NCBI RefSeq assembly: GCF_035830635.1
Contig: NZ_JAYMFI010000003.1
Span: forward strand, 1 to 64,000
Direction of reading: 5' to 3'
Source of the DNA: Adlercreutzia shanghongiae
Lineage (GTDB): Bacteria > Actinomycetota > Coriobacteriia > Coriobacteriales > Eggerthellaceae
Length of the DNA stretch: 64,000 bases
The position numbers were made by a program, and so were the translations under genes. How positions within the stretch are numbered: position 1 is the first letter of the stretch; each line of letters opens with the position of its first letter. The notes below the pieces were generated by a model, which was given only the letters and a program-made list of their open reading frames with translations, made no database searches and was not told the DNA's origin. Positions 35,065-43,392 of this stretch are shown here, one piece after another.

Positions 35065-35859
35065 TTAATTTCGATGAGGAGCGCAGTCCCGGTCGAGCAG
35101 GCCGTATTTCGCGCGAAGGCGATCCAGCTGATCGAGCAACGGATTGGCTGCGAGCAGCAACGTTGCGGCCACCGCCGCGCCATGGGCCGCGTTCACGGGA
35201 AGGCCGGCAAGGTAGACGGCGGCAGCCAGCTCGAAGGTGGGCGCCGTGGAAAGATAGAAGAACGTGGACGTGTCGAGAAGGGGGCCCGCAAGACCCACGA
35301 TGAGAACGAAGCCCGCAATCGCTAGGGCGATGCGACGGGGCCAGGTGAGGTTCGCCCGGGGGAAGAGGCGCGCATCGGCAAGAAGCCCGGCGATGAGGCC
35401 CACCAGACCGAAGGCGAGCATCTGCCAAGGCGTCCACGGGCCCTGGCCGAAGATGAAGTTGCTGGCCAAGGCTGCGGTGGAACCGACGAGGAACCCAACT
35501 TGAGGACCGGCGGCTATGCCGGCAATCATAATGATGGCGGCCATGGGCTTGAAGTGCGGCACCCAGACAAACGCCGCACGGGCCACCACGGCAAGAGCCG
35601 CGAGCACGGCCACCACCGCAATTTCGCGCGCCTGGGGACGGCGACCTTCGAACGATGCGAAGAAGGGCACGAGCGCATACAGCACAATGAGCGTGCCCGA
35701 AAGGTAATAGCCGTTGCCGGGAACCTCCATGCCGAGCACGACGGTCAGCGGCGCGAGCACCAGGGCACCCAGCACCGTAGCCAGCGCCTTCGCTCGCCCG
35801 GGGCGCCCTTTCCGCTCCGGCGTGCCCCCCACGTCGGGGCCAAAGGTTAGCTCAGGCAT
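35065..35859 (-). CDS. ECF transporter substrate-binding (S) component, probably for cobalamin
   Basis: This 264-residue protein has about eight hydrophobic segments. The motif VPHFKPMAAIIMIAGIAAGP, followed by GFLVGSTAALASNFIFGQGPWTPWQM, resembles the CbrT-like cobalamin S components rather than the small 6-helix type. It confers substrate specificity to the T and A subunits encoded just upstream. ATG 35859 lies inside the 3' end of the ATPase gene (13-base overlap), so translation is coupled. Cobalamin is inferred from sequence resemblance and from the corrinoid-enzyme-like gene at the operon head; other vitamins are possible. Confidence 0.82.
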   Translation of the reverse strand: MPELTFGPDVGGTPERKGRPGRAKALATVLGALVLAPLTVVLGMEVPGNGYYLSGTLIVLYALVPFFASFEGRRPQAREIAVVAVLAALAVVARAAFVWVPHFKPMAAIIMIAGIAAGPQVGFLVGSTAALASNFIFGQGPWTPWQMLAFGLVGLIAGLLADARLFPRANLTWPRRIALAIAGFVLIVGLAGPLLDTSTFFYLSTAPTFELAAAVYLAGLPVNAAHGAAVAATLLLAANPLLDQLDRLRAKYGLLDRDCAPHRN

Positions 35860-37568
35860 AGGTTCACCACGTCTTCAGCTGTGACGGCGTTGTCGAACAG
35901 GCCGCGGCTCATGCGGCTAGCGGCGGTGGTGTAGAAGCTGTTGGAAGCGAAGAAGGGCCGAGAAGCATCGGCAGCCACGATGCCGCCGTCGAAGAAAAGC
36001 GCGCACGCATCGGCGAAGCTCGCGCAGAACTCCACGTCGTGGGACACCATGAGCACCGTCGTGCCGCGGGCTGCCAGCCGGCGAAAGATGCGCGCCAGCC
36101 GCTCTTTGAACGCGGCATCAAGCCCCTTGGTGGGCTCGTCAAGCAAGAGCAGGCGCGGCCTCGTGAGCAGCACTTTGGCCAGCGCCGCCCGCTGCAGCTC
36201 GCCGCCGGACAAGTCGAAGGGATGGGCACTCAGCAGCGGCTCTATTTCAGTCGCCGTCGCCACCTCGGCAAGGGCCGTCGCGCGCTGCTCGGCGGAAAGG
36301 CCCCGATGCGCGAGCATCTCTTCCAGCTCGTCCCGCACCGTTTTCTTCGCCATGAGGCTTTGCGGGTCCTGGGGCAGCAGCGCCACGCCGCCGTGGAACA
36401 GATCGCCGCGCTTCCAGTCTTTCAGACGGCGCCCGAGCACCGTGATTTTACCGCGATAGGAGCGTGCAATGCCGCAGAGAGCCCGCAGCATCGTGGACTT
36501 CCCCGTGCCGTTGCCTCCGACCACGGCGAACAGCGACCCTTCGGGGACCGCCAGCGTCGTGCCCTTCAGCACGTCGGCGCCATCGCGCTCGTAGCGCAGC
36601 CACACTCCTTCAAGCTCGACGGCCAGCGGCGCGGACGGGGCATCGGCCGCGCAATCGTCGGGCAGGGCGCGCCGCGTCGGCGGATGAGCTGCAACTTCCG
36701 CGGCCAGCCACGCGCGCCCCTCGCGCACCGTGAGGGGAAGGCGATCGGCCGCCCCGCAGGTTTCTGACGCGAGGGCGTCGGCTCGCCCGTCGGCCCTCGA
36801 CTCTTCCACGGTAGCGCAGACGCGAACCGGAACGGGCAGCGCTGCCCTCATCGGGCTCTCCGAGCGAAACAGCGCCTCCGCCACAACCTGCGGCGCCCCA
36901 TCGGCGACGACGCGCCCCGCATCCATAACGACAACGCGATCGGCCAGCGCATAGGCCTCTTCCAGGCGATGCTCGCTCATAACCACAGTGGTTCCCAGCT
37001 CGCGGTTGATCTTGTGCACTGTGACCAGAAAATCGCTCGCCGCAAGGGGGTCAAGCTGGGCGGTCGGCTCATCCAGCACGAGCACCTCAGGCCGCGCCAC
37101 CATGGCCGAAGCCAGGTTCAGCAGCTGCTTCTGACCGCCAGACAGCGTATCCACCCTTCTGTGAAACCAGTGCTGAATGCCGAAGTAGCTGGCCATTTCC
37201 GCTACCCGCACGCGCATGGTGCGCTGATCGCAGCCAAGGCTCTCCAGCACGAAGGCGAGCTCGTGCCACACGCTGTCGGTCACCAACTGCGCATCGGGAT
37301 CCTGCATGACAAAGCCGAGGCGGGCAACCTGCTCGCGGGCGGGCACCTCTTCCAGCGGCGCCCCTTCGAAGAGAACCCTTCCCTCGCGAGCGCCATGGGG
37401 CGCAAGCGCCGGCTTGAGATGCCGCAGAAGCGTCGTCTTGCCGCAGCCGCTTGGGCCGCACACCACCATGAACTGCCCCGGCTCAACGGCGAGGTTCACC
37501 TCACGCAACGCCGCCCGGGCCGCCCCCGGGTAGCGAAACGTCACATGTTCGAAAGCGAGCAGCGCCAC
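35847..37568 (-). CDS. ECF transporter fused duplicate ATPase (A-A')
   Basis: This 573-residue protein contains two complete ABC ATPases. Domain 1 has Walker A GPSGCGKTT, signature LSGGQKQLLNLA and Walker B VLVLDEPTAQLDP. Domain 2 has GGNGTGKST, LSGGELQRAALA and LLLLDEPTKGLD. Together they replace separate EcfA1 and EcfA2. A ~90-residue Ala/Arg/Asp-rich linker joins them. GTG 37568 is chosen because GGGAGGGAGG precedes it by 5 bases and the first beta strand (LLAFEHVTFRYPG) begins there. The open frame continues upstream only as a shadow of the T-component gene. It overlaps that gene by 28 bases. Confidence 0.93.
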   Translation of the reverse strand: MALLAFEHVTFRYPGAARAALREVNLAVEPGQFMVVCGPSGCGKTTLLRHLKPALAPHGAREGRVLFEGAPLEEVPAREQVARLGFVMQDPDAQLVTDSVWHELAFVLESLGCDQRTMRVRVAEMASYFGIQHWFHRRVDTLSGGQKQLLNLASAMVARPEVLVLDEPTAQLDPLAASDFLVTVHKINRELGTTVVMSEHRLEEAYALADRVVVMDAGRVVADGAPQVVAEALFRSESPMRAALPVPVRVCATVEESRADGRADALASETCGAADRLPLTVREGRAWLAAEVAAHPPTRRALPDDCAADAPSAPLAVELEGVWLRYERDGADVLKGTTLAVPEGSLFAVVGGNGTGKSTMLRALCGIARSYRGKITVLGRRLKDWKRGDLFHGGVALLPQDPQSLMAKKTVRDELEEMLAHRGLSAEQRATALAEVATATEIEPLLSAHPFDLSGGELQRAALAKVLLTRPRLLLLDEPTKGLDAAFKERLARIFRRLAARGTTVLMVSHDVEFCASFADACALFFDGGIVAADASRPFFASNSFYTTAASRMSRGLFDNAVTAEDVVNLCLS

Positions 37569-38452
37569 GCGAGCCTCCCTCCCAGGTTGATGGCGGTGGG
37601 CAGCAGCAGAAACACGCCGTAGCAGAGCACGCCGACGAGCACGTCGGCACCCACCGGCGGCACAACGATGGCGGGGAAATACCGTACCGTCGTATCCCCC
37701 AGAACGAGCGCGACAACCGCGGCAGCAAGCAGCCCGACCATCACCATAAGCACCACGCTGTCGCGCCGTTCCCACCGAAAGAGCGCGAAGTGCGTGCGGC
37801 CGGGCAGCCCGTAGCCCCGCGCGACCATGGAATCGGCGGTGACGATAGCGCCTTCCAACGCATCGGCGGAAAGTGCCGCCAGCACCGTTCCCGCCGAGCG
37901 CACCCGCGCCGCCAACGTGGCGCCCTCGGAAGGGCCCTGGCCGATGCCGGCATGGGCCAGTGCGAGCTTCTCGATTCGCCGGCGATAGGTGGGCACAAGC
38001 CGCAGCACCATCACAAGCACCGTGGACAGGCCGGGCAGAGCGCGGCCGAACAGAAACGTAAACGCATCGGAGGTCATGACCAGGTGATAGCTCGCGAACC
38101 ACAGCATCATGGCGGCGAGCATAAGCCCCGTCGAAGCGCCCAAGGCCAGGGCCTCCAGCGTATAGGGACGCCCCGCCCACCAGCGGAAGAGCACGGTTTC
38201 TCCCTGGGTATTGAACAGGGGGCTCACAAGGGCGACCACCGCAAGAAGCACCGCCAAGCCGCCGATGAACCGCCAAGCGCTGCGCCCGCGAAACGAGACA
38301 TAGCACAGAGCCGCCAGGCAGAGAGCCTCGGTCTGCAGCAGCGGATGGGCGAACACCATGCAGAGCAGAAGGGCCCCCGCAAAGAACGCGAACGACACCG
38401 CCGGATGCAGCGACGCAAAAGCGCAGCGAGCTTGAACGGGCAGAGCGAGCAT
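37541..38452 (-). CDS. ECF transporter transmembrane (T) component
   Basis: This 303-residue EcfT-like scaffold has several hydrophobic segments and the cytoplasmic A-R-G coupling motif in DSMVARGYGLPGRTHF, which docks on the ATPases; the preceding LRLVPTYRRRIEKL corresponds to the first coupling helix. ATG 38452 follows AGAGGG. The open frame runs further upstream but there it only shadows the methyltransferase-like gene. It starts 8 bases after that gene's stop, so all four genes form one operon. Confidence 0.9.
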   Translation of the reverse strand: MLALPVQARCAFASLHPAVSFAFFAGALLLCMVFAHPLLQTEALCLAALCYVSFRGRSAWRFIGGLAVLLAVVALVSPLFNTQGETVLFRWWAGRPYTLEALALGASTGLMLAAMMLWFASYHLVMTSDAFTFLFGRALPGLSTVLVMVLRLVPTYRRRIEKLALAHAGIGQGPSEGATLAARVRSAGTVLAALSADALEGAIVTADSMVARGYGLPGRTHFALFRWERRDSVVLMVMVGLLAAAVVALVLGDTTVRYFPAIVVPPVGADVLVGVLCYGVFLLLPTAINLGGRLAWRCSLSNM

Positions 38453-38460
38453 TAACCCTC

Positions 38461-39369
38461 TTAGAGCTCGGAAGCGACGTCGAGCCCCGCAACAGCGGCG
38501 GCCAAAACACCGGTGTAGGCCGGGGTCGCCTGGCCGGCGGCGCGCAGGAACTGAACGCCGGCGGCCCGCAACTCTAGCGCGGCAGCCATCATGGTATCGG
38601 GGCTGTAGTAGGGGTTCTCCTCGGTCGGGCCCTGCTGCTTGGCGTCGCGCTCGAACACCTGCAGCGTAGCCATAAGGCACAGATCGGCTCCTTGGAACGC
38701 CAGCGCGTCGCGAGCCTGCTCGGCCAAAACGCGGGCCGCGCCCGGCGTCGCCAGCGTGGAGAACCCGGCCACGGCCGCACCGTATTCCGCCATCACCTCC
38801 ACTGACTCGCGCCAAGTGCCGACGCCATCGGTGAGCAGGCCGTCGGCGCGCACCTCCACCGACGCGATCAGGGGCGCATCGCTCACTTTGCGCAGTCCCA
38901 TGAGCGCGCACTTGAGGTCGGCTATCGCGGTGAACCCATTCAAGAAGAACGCGTCGAAGGTGCGCCCTTCAAAGAGCTTCGCGGCGCGGGCGTACTGGTC
39001 GCGGTTCTCAACCAACGACGCCTTCGACTCGGGATCGAGCGGCAATCCGCACGGGCCGATTTCTACCAGGACATGCTGGGGCTTGAACTCTGCCATCACC
39101 GCAAGGGCCGCGTCGGCAAGCGCCTCGCCCTTGCCCTCGGCGCCGATGGCCACAAGGCGCGCCGGCGTGAGAGCGGCCACGGGGGTAACGACGCATTGGG
39201 GGCCCGCCGCTGCTTCCATGCGATAGACTTCCTCGATGGTTTCCGGCTCCACCAACAGAGCCAGGGCCTGGTCGCGCACCGACTCGATGCCCGCCCGGCG
39301 CAGCGCCTCCTCCGCAGGAGACGAGACGGCGAGCATATCTTTGCCAAAGCGCAGCGCAAGATCAGCCAT
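38461..39369 (-). CDS. Homocysteine S-methyltransferase-like protein lacking zinc ligands
   Basis: The 302-residue barrel resembles the homocysteine-binding domain of MetH/MmuM (FFLNGFTAIADLKCALMGLR, then VSDAPLIASVEVRADG). Active enzymes hold zinc with a Cys after strand 6 and a G-G-C-C motif near the end. Here the corresponding regions read AAVAGFSTLATPGAARV and LRAAGQATPAYTGVL, with no cysteine. Methyl transfer to homocysteine is therefore doubtful; binding or partner activation of a corrinoid or folate compound is possible. ATG 39369 follows AAAGGAAC. It heads the ECF operon. The frame extends upstream without a credible start. Confidence 0.75.
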   Translation of the reverse strand: MADLALRFGKDMLAVSSPAEEALRRAGIESVRDQALALLVEPETIEEVYRMEAAAGPQCVVTPVAALTPARLVAIGAEGKGEALADAALAVMAEFKPQHVLVEIGPCGLPLDPESKASLVENRDQYARAAKLFEGRTFDAFFLNGFTAIADLKCALMGLRKVSDAPLIASVEVRADGLLTDGVGTWRESVEVMAEYGAAVAGFSTLATPGAARVLAEQARDALAFQGADLCLMATLQVFERDAKQQGPTEENPYYSPDTMMAAALELRAAGVQFLRAAGQATPAYTGVLAAAVAGLDVASEL

Positions 39370-39616
39370 GGGAAGTTCCTTTCCGAGAATGTGTTGCCCT
39401 CCATGATACAAGATTGCCTGCCGCTTTCTGCGGCGGCGCGACAATCGATTCGGGAACATCTTCAGAGGTCCTCCGAGGGCGAGCGGACTCCTCAGCGGGG
39501 TAAACGGCCAGGTCGTAGGCTTGGAGCGCCCTCCACCGCCGAATTTACGCCGTTCTTCGCAGAGGACCATGCACATTATGGCCATCAACACAAGTCTTGA
39601 CCTACAATTCGTATTA

Positions 39617-39836
39617 GCGATTTGGAAGTTCCCCTGCTTCCATCGCTCTGCTTCATACCCCTTGAAAGCAGAATGCGGCACTCGATGCCGCTACCCCCTC
39701 CTCCGACGCGGTGAGGCACCCCTCCTCACCGCGTCACTTCTTTTCTTGGCGCTGCCCTTGAAACAAGCGCCGTGCTCATGACGATGAGCAGCCCGCCGGC
39801 GGAACTGGATCGGAGTTCCGCCGGTTTTTCTTTTTC
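39617..39836 (+). ncRNA. Candidate structured small RNA: seven consecutive hairpins ending in a terminator
   Basis: Seven perfect or near-perfect stems follow one another: 39617-39646, 39647-39672, 39675-39691, 39705-39735 (12 bp), 39748-39771, 39774-39789 and 39796-39824 (11 bp). The last is followed by TTTTTCTTTTT and the fourth by ACTTCTTTTC, both only on the plus strand. No plus-strand gene lies upstream that these could terminate. No RNA family I know matches. TACAAT at 39603-39608 is a possible -10. The remaining gap 39370-39616 holds the leader of the minus-strand ECF operon and no gene. Confidence 0.4.
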
Positions 39837-39840
39837 AAGC

Positions 39841-39877
39841 AACAACAAAGCCCGGCGCACTCTTCAGTGCGCCGGGC
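39841..39877 (-). terminator. Terminator of the acidic-protein gene
   Basis: A perfect 12-bp stem GCCCGGCGCACT with a 4-base loop (39850-39877) is followed on the minus strand by TTTGTTGTT. It lies 33 bases past the stop. Confidence 0.85.
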
Positions 39878-39910
39878 TTCACAGTGAATTACTTTAATCT
39901 TACGTATCGC

Positions 39911-40465
39911 CTAAATTCCCTCGGAGTCCTCGGCTTCCTCGACGGCATCGGTCTCGCCGGGCTCTTCCTCTTCCTCGAGGTAGCGCTCGTCGATTTCCTC
40001 CTCGGCGTAGTCCACCGGCTCCTTCAGGTTCTCCATGAAATTCGGGGCCTCGCCGATGTAGGCGGCTTCCGACTCGAAGGTGAAGGCGCCGTCGTCGGAC
40101 ACCTCGTACAGATACGCGATGGCGTAGCCGTCCTCGGCGCCGGGCACGCCGCCCTCGGCGATGAGCGCGTCCTTCACGCCGTCGTCAGTCTCGATGTAAC
40201 CGTCGTAGCAGAAGGCGTAGCAGGTGGCGCCGCGGGCACCGCGCACGTTCTTCTCCGCCGCCTCGAAGCACTCCTCGGCCGAGTCGCCGGGATGAGACTC
40301 CAAGAACAGATTGTCCTTCACCACCAGCGTCGTGAAGGGAATGACATCCTCGCCGCCTTCGACCTTCTCCTTGGCCTCATCCAGGGCGAATACGAGCACG
40401 CGCTCGAGCTCTTCGGGAATCTCCGGCACCTCGGTGCTCGCGTTTTCGATGTTGCGATCGGCCAC
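39911..40465 (-). CDS. Highly acidic conserved hypothetical protein
   Basis: This 184-residue soluble protein has a structured-looking core (VLVFALDEAKEKVEGGEDVIPF; CYAFCYDGYIETDDGVKDAL; GYAIAYLYEVSDDGAFTFES) and a strongly acidic tail (EEEIDERYLEEEEEPGET). No signal peptide or membrane helix is present. I do not recognise a domain and assign no function. GTG 40465 has an excellent AAAGGAGG 6 bases upstream. It is monocistronic with its own terminator. Confidence 0.85.
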   Translation of the reverse strand: MADRNIENASTEVPEIPEELERVLVFALDEAKEKVEGGEDVIPFTTLVVKDNLFLESHPGDSAEECFEAAEKNVRGARGATCYAFCYDGYIETDDGVKDALIAEGGVPGAEDGYAIAYLYEVSDDGAFTFESEAAYIGEAPNFMENLKEPVDYAEEEIDERYLEEEEEPGETDAVEEAEDSEGI

Positions 40466-40752
40466 TTAGGGCCTCCTTTCTTCAGGCGTCGGGCTCGGGC
40501 CGCCCTACGGTCCTTTCGCCCGGCTCACGGGCGCCTCCATCGGCGCATCGTTGCTTGCCCGTAGTGTAAAGCAACGCCTCTGCGACTCAAGCCACAACAC
40601 GGCGACAAACTGGCAGCGCGGCCCAACCTTTCGATGAGGGCGCGGATAATTTTCTCAGATGCATCACGACAGGTCGGGCGGCTGTCGGGGCTGCCCGACC
40701 GAACAAGCCGCAACGAAACGAGTAAGGCGGAAGAGCGACCGGACAGGTGCCG

Positions 40753-43392
40753 ATGCTGAAACGAGCGCTGACATATTTTGGCGTCATCTTCGCCATTTTT
40801 ACGCGGGACGTGAAGCGCGTGCTGCGCAACCCCGTGGCGCTCGTCATCACCCTCGGCATGATCGCCATGCCCTCGGCGTATGCCTGGTACGTCATCGTGG
40901 CAAACTGGGACCCCTACAGCAACACCGAGCACATGATGGTGGCCGTGGCCAACAACGACGAGGGCGCCGACAGCCCCGAGGCGGGGCACCTGGACGTTGG
41001 CGCGGAGGTGGTCGATCAGCTGCACGACAACCACGACATGGGCTGGGAGTTCACCGACGAGCAGAGCGCTGTGCAGGGCGTTTACGAGGGGAAATACTGG
41101 GCCGCCCTCGTCATTCCGAAGGACTTCAGCGCCGATTTCGCCAGCGTTTTCACCGGCGACTTCACCCAGCCTACCCTTGACTACTACGTGAACGAGAAGC
41201 CCTCCTCCATTGCGCCCAAGGTCACCGACGCGGCCGCGAACGCCGTGGAGAAGGCCGTGAACGAGAGCTTCGTGAAGACGGTGACGGAGAAGGTGGTCGA
41301 CACCACCCAGGACGCGGGCGCCACAACCGAAAACAAGGCACATAATGCGGAAGGCAGCCTCACGGCCGGCGTTCGCAGCGCCCATGAGACGGTAGCGCAG
41401 ACGCGCACCGCCCTCGACGGCCTGGCGAACACCGTGCAGAAAACGCGCACGGCGGTAAAAAACGCCGACGACACCTTGACGGGCCTGCAGGAATCACTGC
41501 CTCATCTGCGCAATGCCATCGCGCAATCGAAAACGCTTTTGGAACAGACGAGAGATACCGCCAGCAGCTACGGAACGTCGCTTTCCAAGCACGTGACCGA
41601 CGGAGCCTTGGCCCTTGCCGGGGCCGCCTCCACCACCCAGAAGGCCCTGGGCACCGTAAGCGGAGACGTCGCCTCAGCCGAGGCGAGCGCTCAGGCGGCG
41701 CTCTTCCAAGCCCAGGCCCTTGTCACCGACAACGAGACCCTCATCGCCGAGCTGTCGCAGCAAGCGGCCCAAGAGGGCGCGAATCCGGCCATCGGCCAAG
41801 CGCTCAACGATGCCCGCAACGCCAACGACCGCCTCAAGGCCACGGTGAGCGCGCTCTCCCAGGCCGAGCAGAACCTCGCCAGCACGACGTCAGCGCTCGA
41901 GACCGAGGGGACGGCTCTCACCGACGCCGCCGAGTCGGGCGCAAGCACCGCGCAAAAGACCGCCGCGGCCTTCCAGGATTCCGTGCTGCCCAACATCACC
42001 AAAAGCCTCGATGCCCTGGTGGAGGCCTGCGGCACCTTGGACGGAGCCTTGGCGGGGCTCACCCCGTCGTTAGGCGAGGCGCGGGCCATTCTCGCCGAGC
42101 TCGACGACACCTTAAGCACCGCCTCCGATTCGCTTTCCTCCACATCGGCCTCTCTCGGCACCATGGAAGAAAACCTCAATCGCACCTTGACCGACCTGGA
42201 AGCGCTGCAAAGCTCGGCGACCGCTGAGGCCCTCGCCCAATACTTGAAGGCCGACCCCGCGACCGTCGGCTCGTTCATGGCCGCGCCTGTCGCCCTTGAC
42301 ACCCAGCTCGTGTATCCCGTGAAAAACTACGGCAGCGGCGTTGCCCCCTTCTTCACGAACTTGGCGCTTTGGGTAGCCGGCTTCATTCTCATGGCCATGG
42401 TGAAACTGCGCGTCGACCCCGCGGGCCTCCCGAAATTCACGCCGACCCAGGCCTACTTCGGACGGTGGCTGTTCTATGTGGTCGCCGGCCTGGCCATGGG
42501 GCTCGTCTGCTGCGCGGGCGACCTGGTTTTGGGCATCCAGTGCGAAAACCCGGCTGCCTTTATCGGGGCCGGGCTGCTCACGGTGTTCGTCGACGTCAAC
42601 CTCATGTTTGCGCTGGCCTACGCCTTCCGCCACCTGGGAAAGGCCCTGTCCGTTATTCTGCTCATCGTGCAAATACCGGGATCTTCGGGCATGTTCCCCA
42701 TCGAGATGATGCCCGCGTTCTTCCGCGCCATCCATCCGCTTTTGCCCTTCACCTATTCCATCGATGCCATGCGCGAGGCCATTGGCGGCTTCTACGGCAT
42801 GGACTACCTGCACGACATGCTGCTTTTGGGGCTGCTGTTCGTGCCCCTCGGCTTCCTCATCGGCCTGGGCATCGGGCGCTACGACTTCAATCTGAACCTC
42901 ATGTTCGACGAGAAGCTCGGCGCCACCGACCTGTTCACCGCCGAGCCGGTAACGACCAGTGCGAGCGAAACGAGGCCCGCACCGGCGCCCAGCCAAGCGC
43001 GCTTCCGCACGCGCACCCTCGTTCAGGCGCTCCTTGACACCAAGGCCTTCCGCAGCGAACTGCTTGAGCGCGCCGCCCGGTTCAAGAAGCGCTACCCGAG
43101 GCTTCTGACCGCGGGATGGGCGGCGCTTATCCTGCAGCCCCTTGTCACCTTCGCCGTTATGGTAGTCGTGAAAGCCGACGTGGACGCGCGCGTCATGATG
43201 CTGATGGCCATGGTGGCTGGCATTATCGTTGTGAACGTCTACCTTATCGTCATCAGCTTCTTGAACGACCGCCTCACCCACCAACTTGCCCTGGCGAACA
43301 TGAGCGCCGCCGACCTGCAGGCCATGGCCTCTCGCCAGGCAGGGATTGCGGCACCGAAACCGCCCCGAGATAGCGGCGGTGATACGGCATGA
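40753..43392 (+). CDS. YhgE/Pip domain membrane protein (first of a tandem pair)
   Basis: This 879-residue protein has an N-terminal membrane helix (NPVALVITLGMIAMPSAYAW) followed by the Pip signature (NWDPYSNTEHMMVAVANNDEG). A long extracellular helical/coiled-coil region rich in Ala, Thr and Ser spans roughly 150-500. Five or six C-terminal helices carry an ABC-2-permease-like fold, with a further helix pair after residue ~780. Pip/YhgE proteins are phage receptors (Lactococcus Pip, Bacillus YueB) and type VII secretion partners (EsaA). The start may be ATG 40753 or GTG 40747. Its stop overlaps the next start by 4 bases (ATGA). Confidence 0.88.
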   Translation: MLKRALTYFGVIFAIFTRDVKRVLRNPVALVITLGMIAMPSAYAWYVIVANWDPYSNTEHMMVAVANNDEGADSPEAGHLDVGAEVVDQLHDNHDMGWEFTDEQSAVQGVYEGKYWAALVIPKDFSADFASVFTGDFTQPTLDYYVNEKPSSIAPKVTDAAANAVEKAVNESFVKTVTEKVVDTTQDAGATTENKAHNAEGSLTAGVRSAHETVAQTRTALDGLANTVQKTRTAVKNADDTLTGLQESLPHLRNAIAQSKTLLEQTRDTASSYGTSLSKHVTDGALALAGAASTTQKALGTVSGDVASAEASAQAALFQAQALVTDNETLIAELSQQAAQEGANPAIGQALNDARNANDRLKATVSALSQAEQNLASTTSALETEGTALTDAAESGASTAQKTAAAFQDSVLPNITKSLDALVEACGTLDGALAGLTPSLGEARAILAELDDTLSTASDSLSSTSASLGTMEENLNRTLTDLEALQSSATAEALAQYLKADPATVGSFMAAPVALDTQLVYPVKNYGSGVAPFFTNLALWVAGFILMAMVKLRVDPAGLPKFTPTQAYFGRWLFYVVAGLAMGLVCCAGDLVLGIQCENPAAFIGAGLLTVFVDVNLMFALAYAFRHLGKALSVILLIVQIPGSSGMFPIEMMPAFFRAIHPLLPFTYSIDAMREAIGGFYGMDYLHDMLLLGLLFVPLGFLIGLGIGRYDFNLNLMFDEKLGATDLFTAEPVTTSASETRPAPAPSQARFRTRTLVQALLDTKAFRSELLERAARFKKRYPRLLTAGWAALILQPLVTFAVMVVVKADVDARVMMLMAMVAGIIVVNVYLIVISFLNDRLTHQLALANMSAADLQAMASRQAGIAAPKPPRDSGGDTA

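Noticed and set aside
37569..38510. N-terminal extension of the ECF ATPase frame
   Set aside because: It overlaps the T-component gene in another frame and has Arg/Gly-rich shadow composition; GTG 37568 has the ribosome binding site.
39370..39616. Cobalamin riboswitch in front of the ECF operon
   Set aside because: Searched by eye for the B12 box and GCCACTG element on the minus strand; none found.
39521..39781. 86-codon plus-strand frame over the hairpin array
   Set aside because: No ribosome binding site and composition unlike a protein; the region is better explained by RNA structure.
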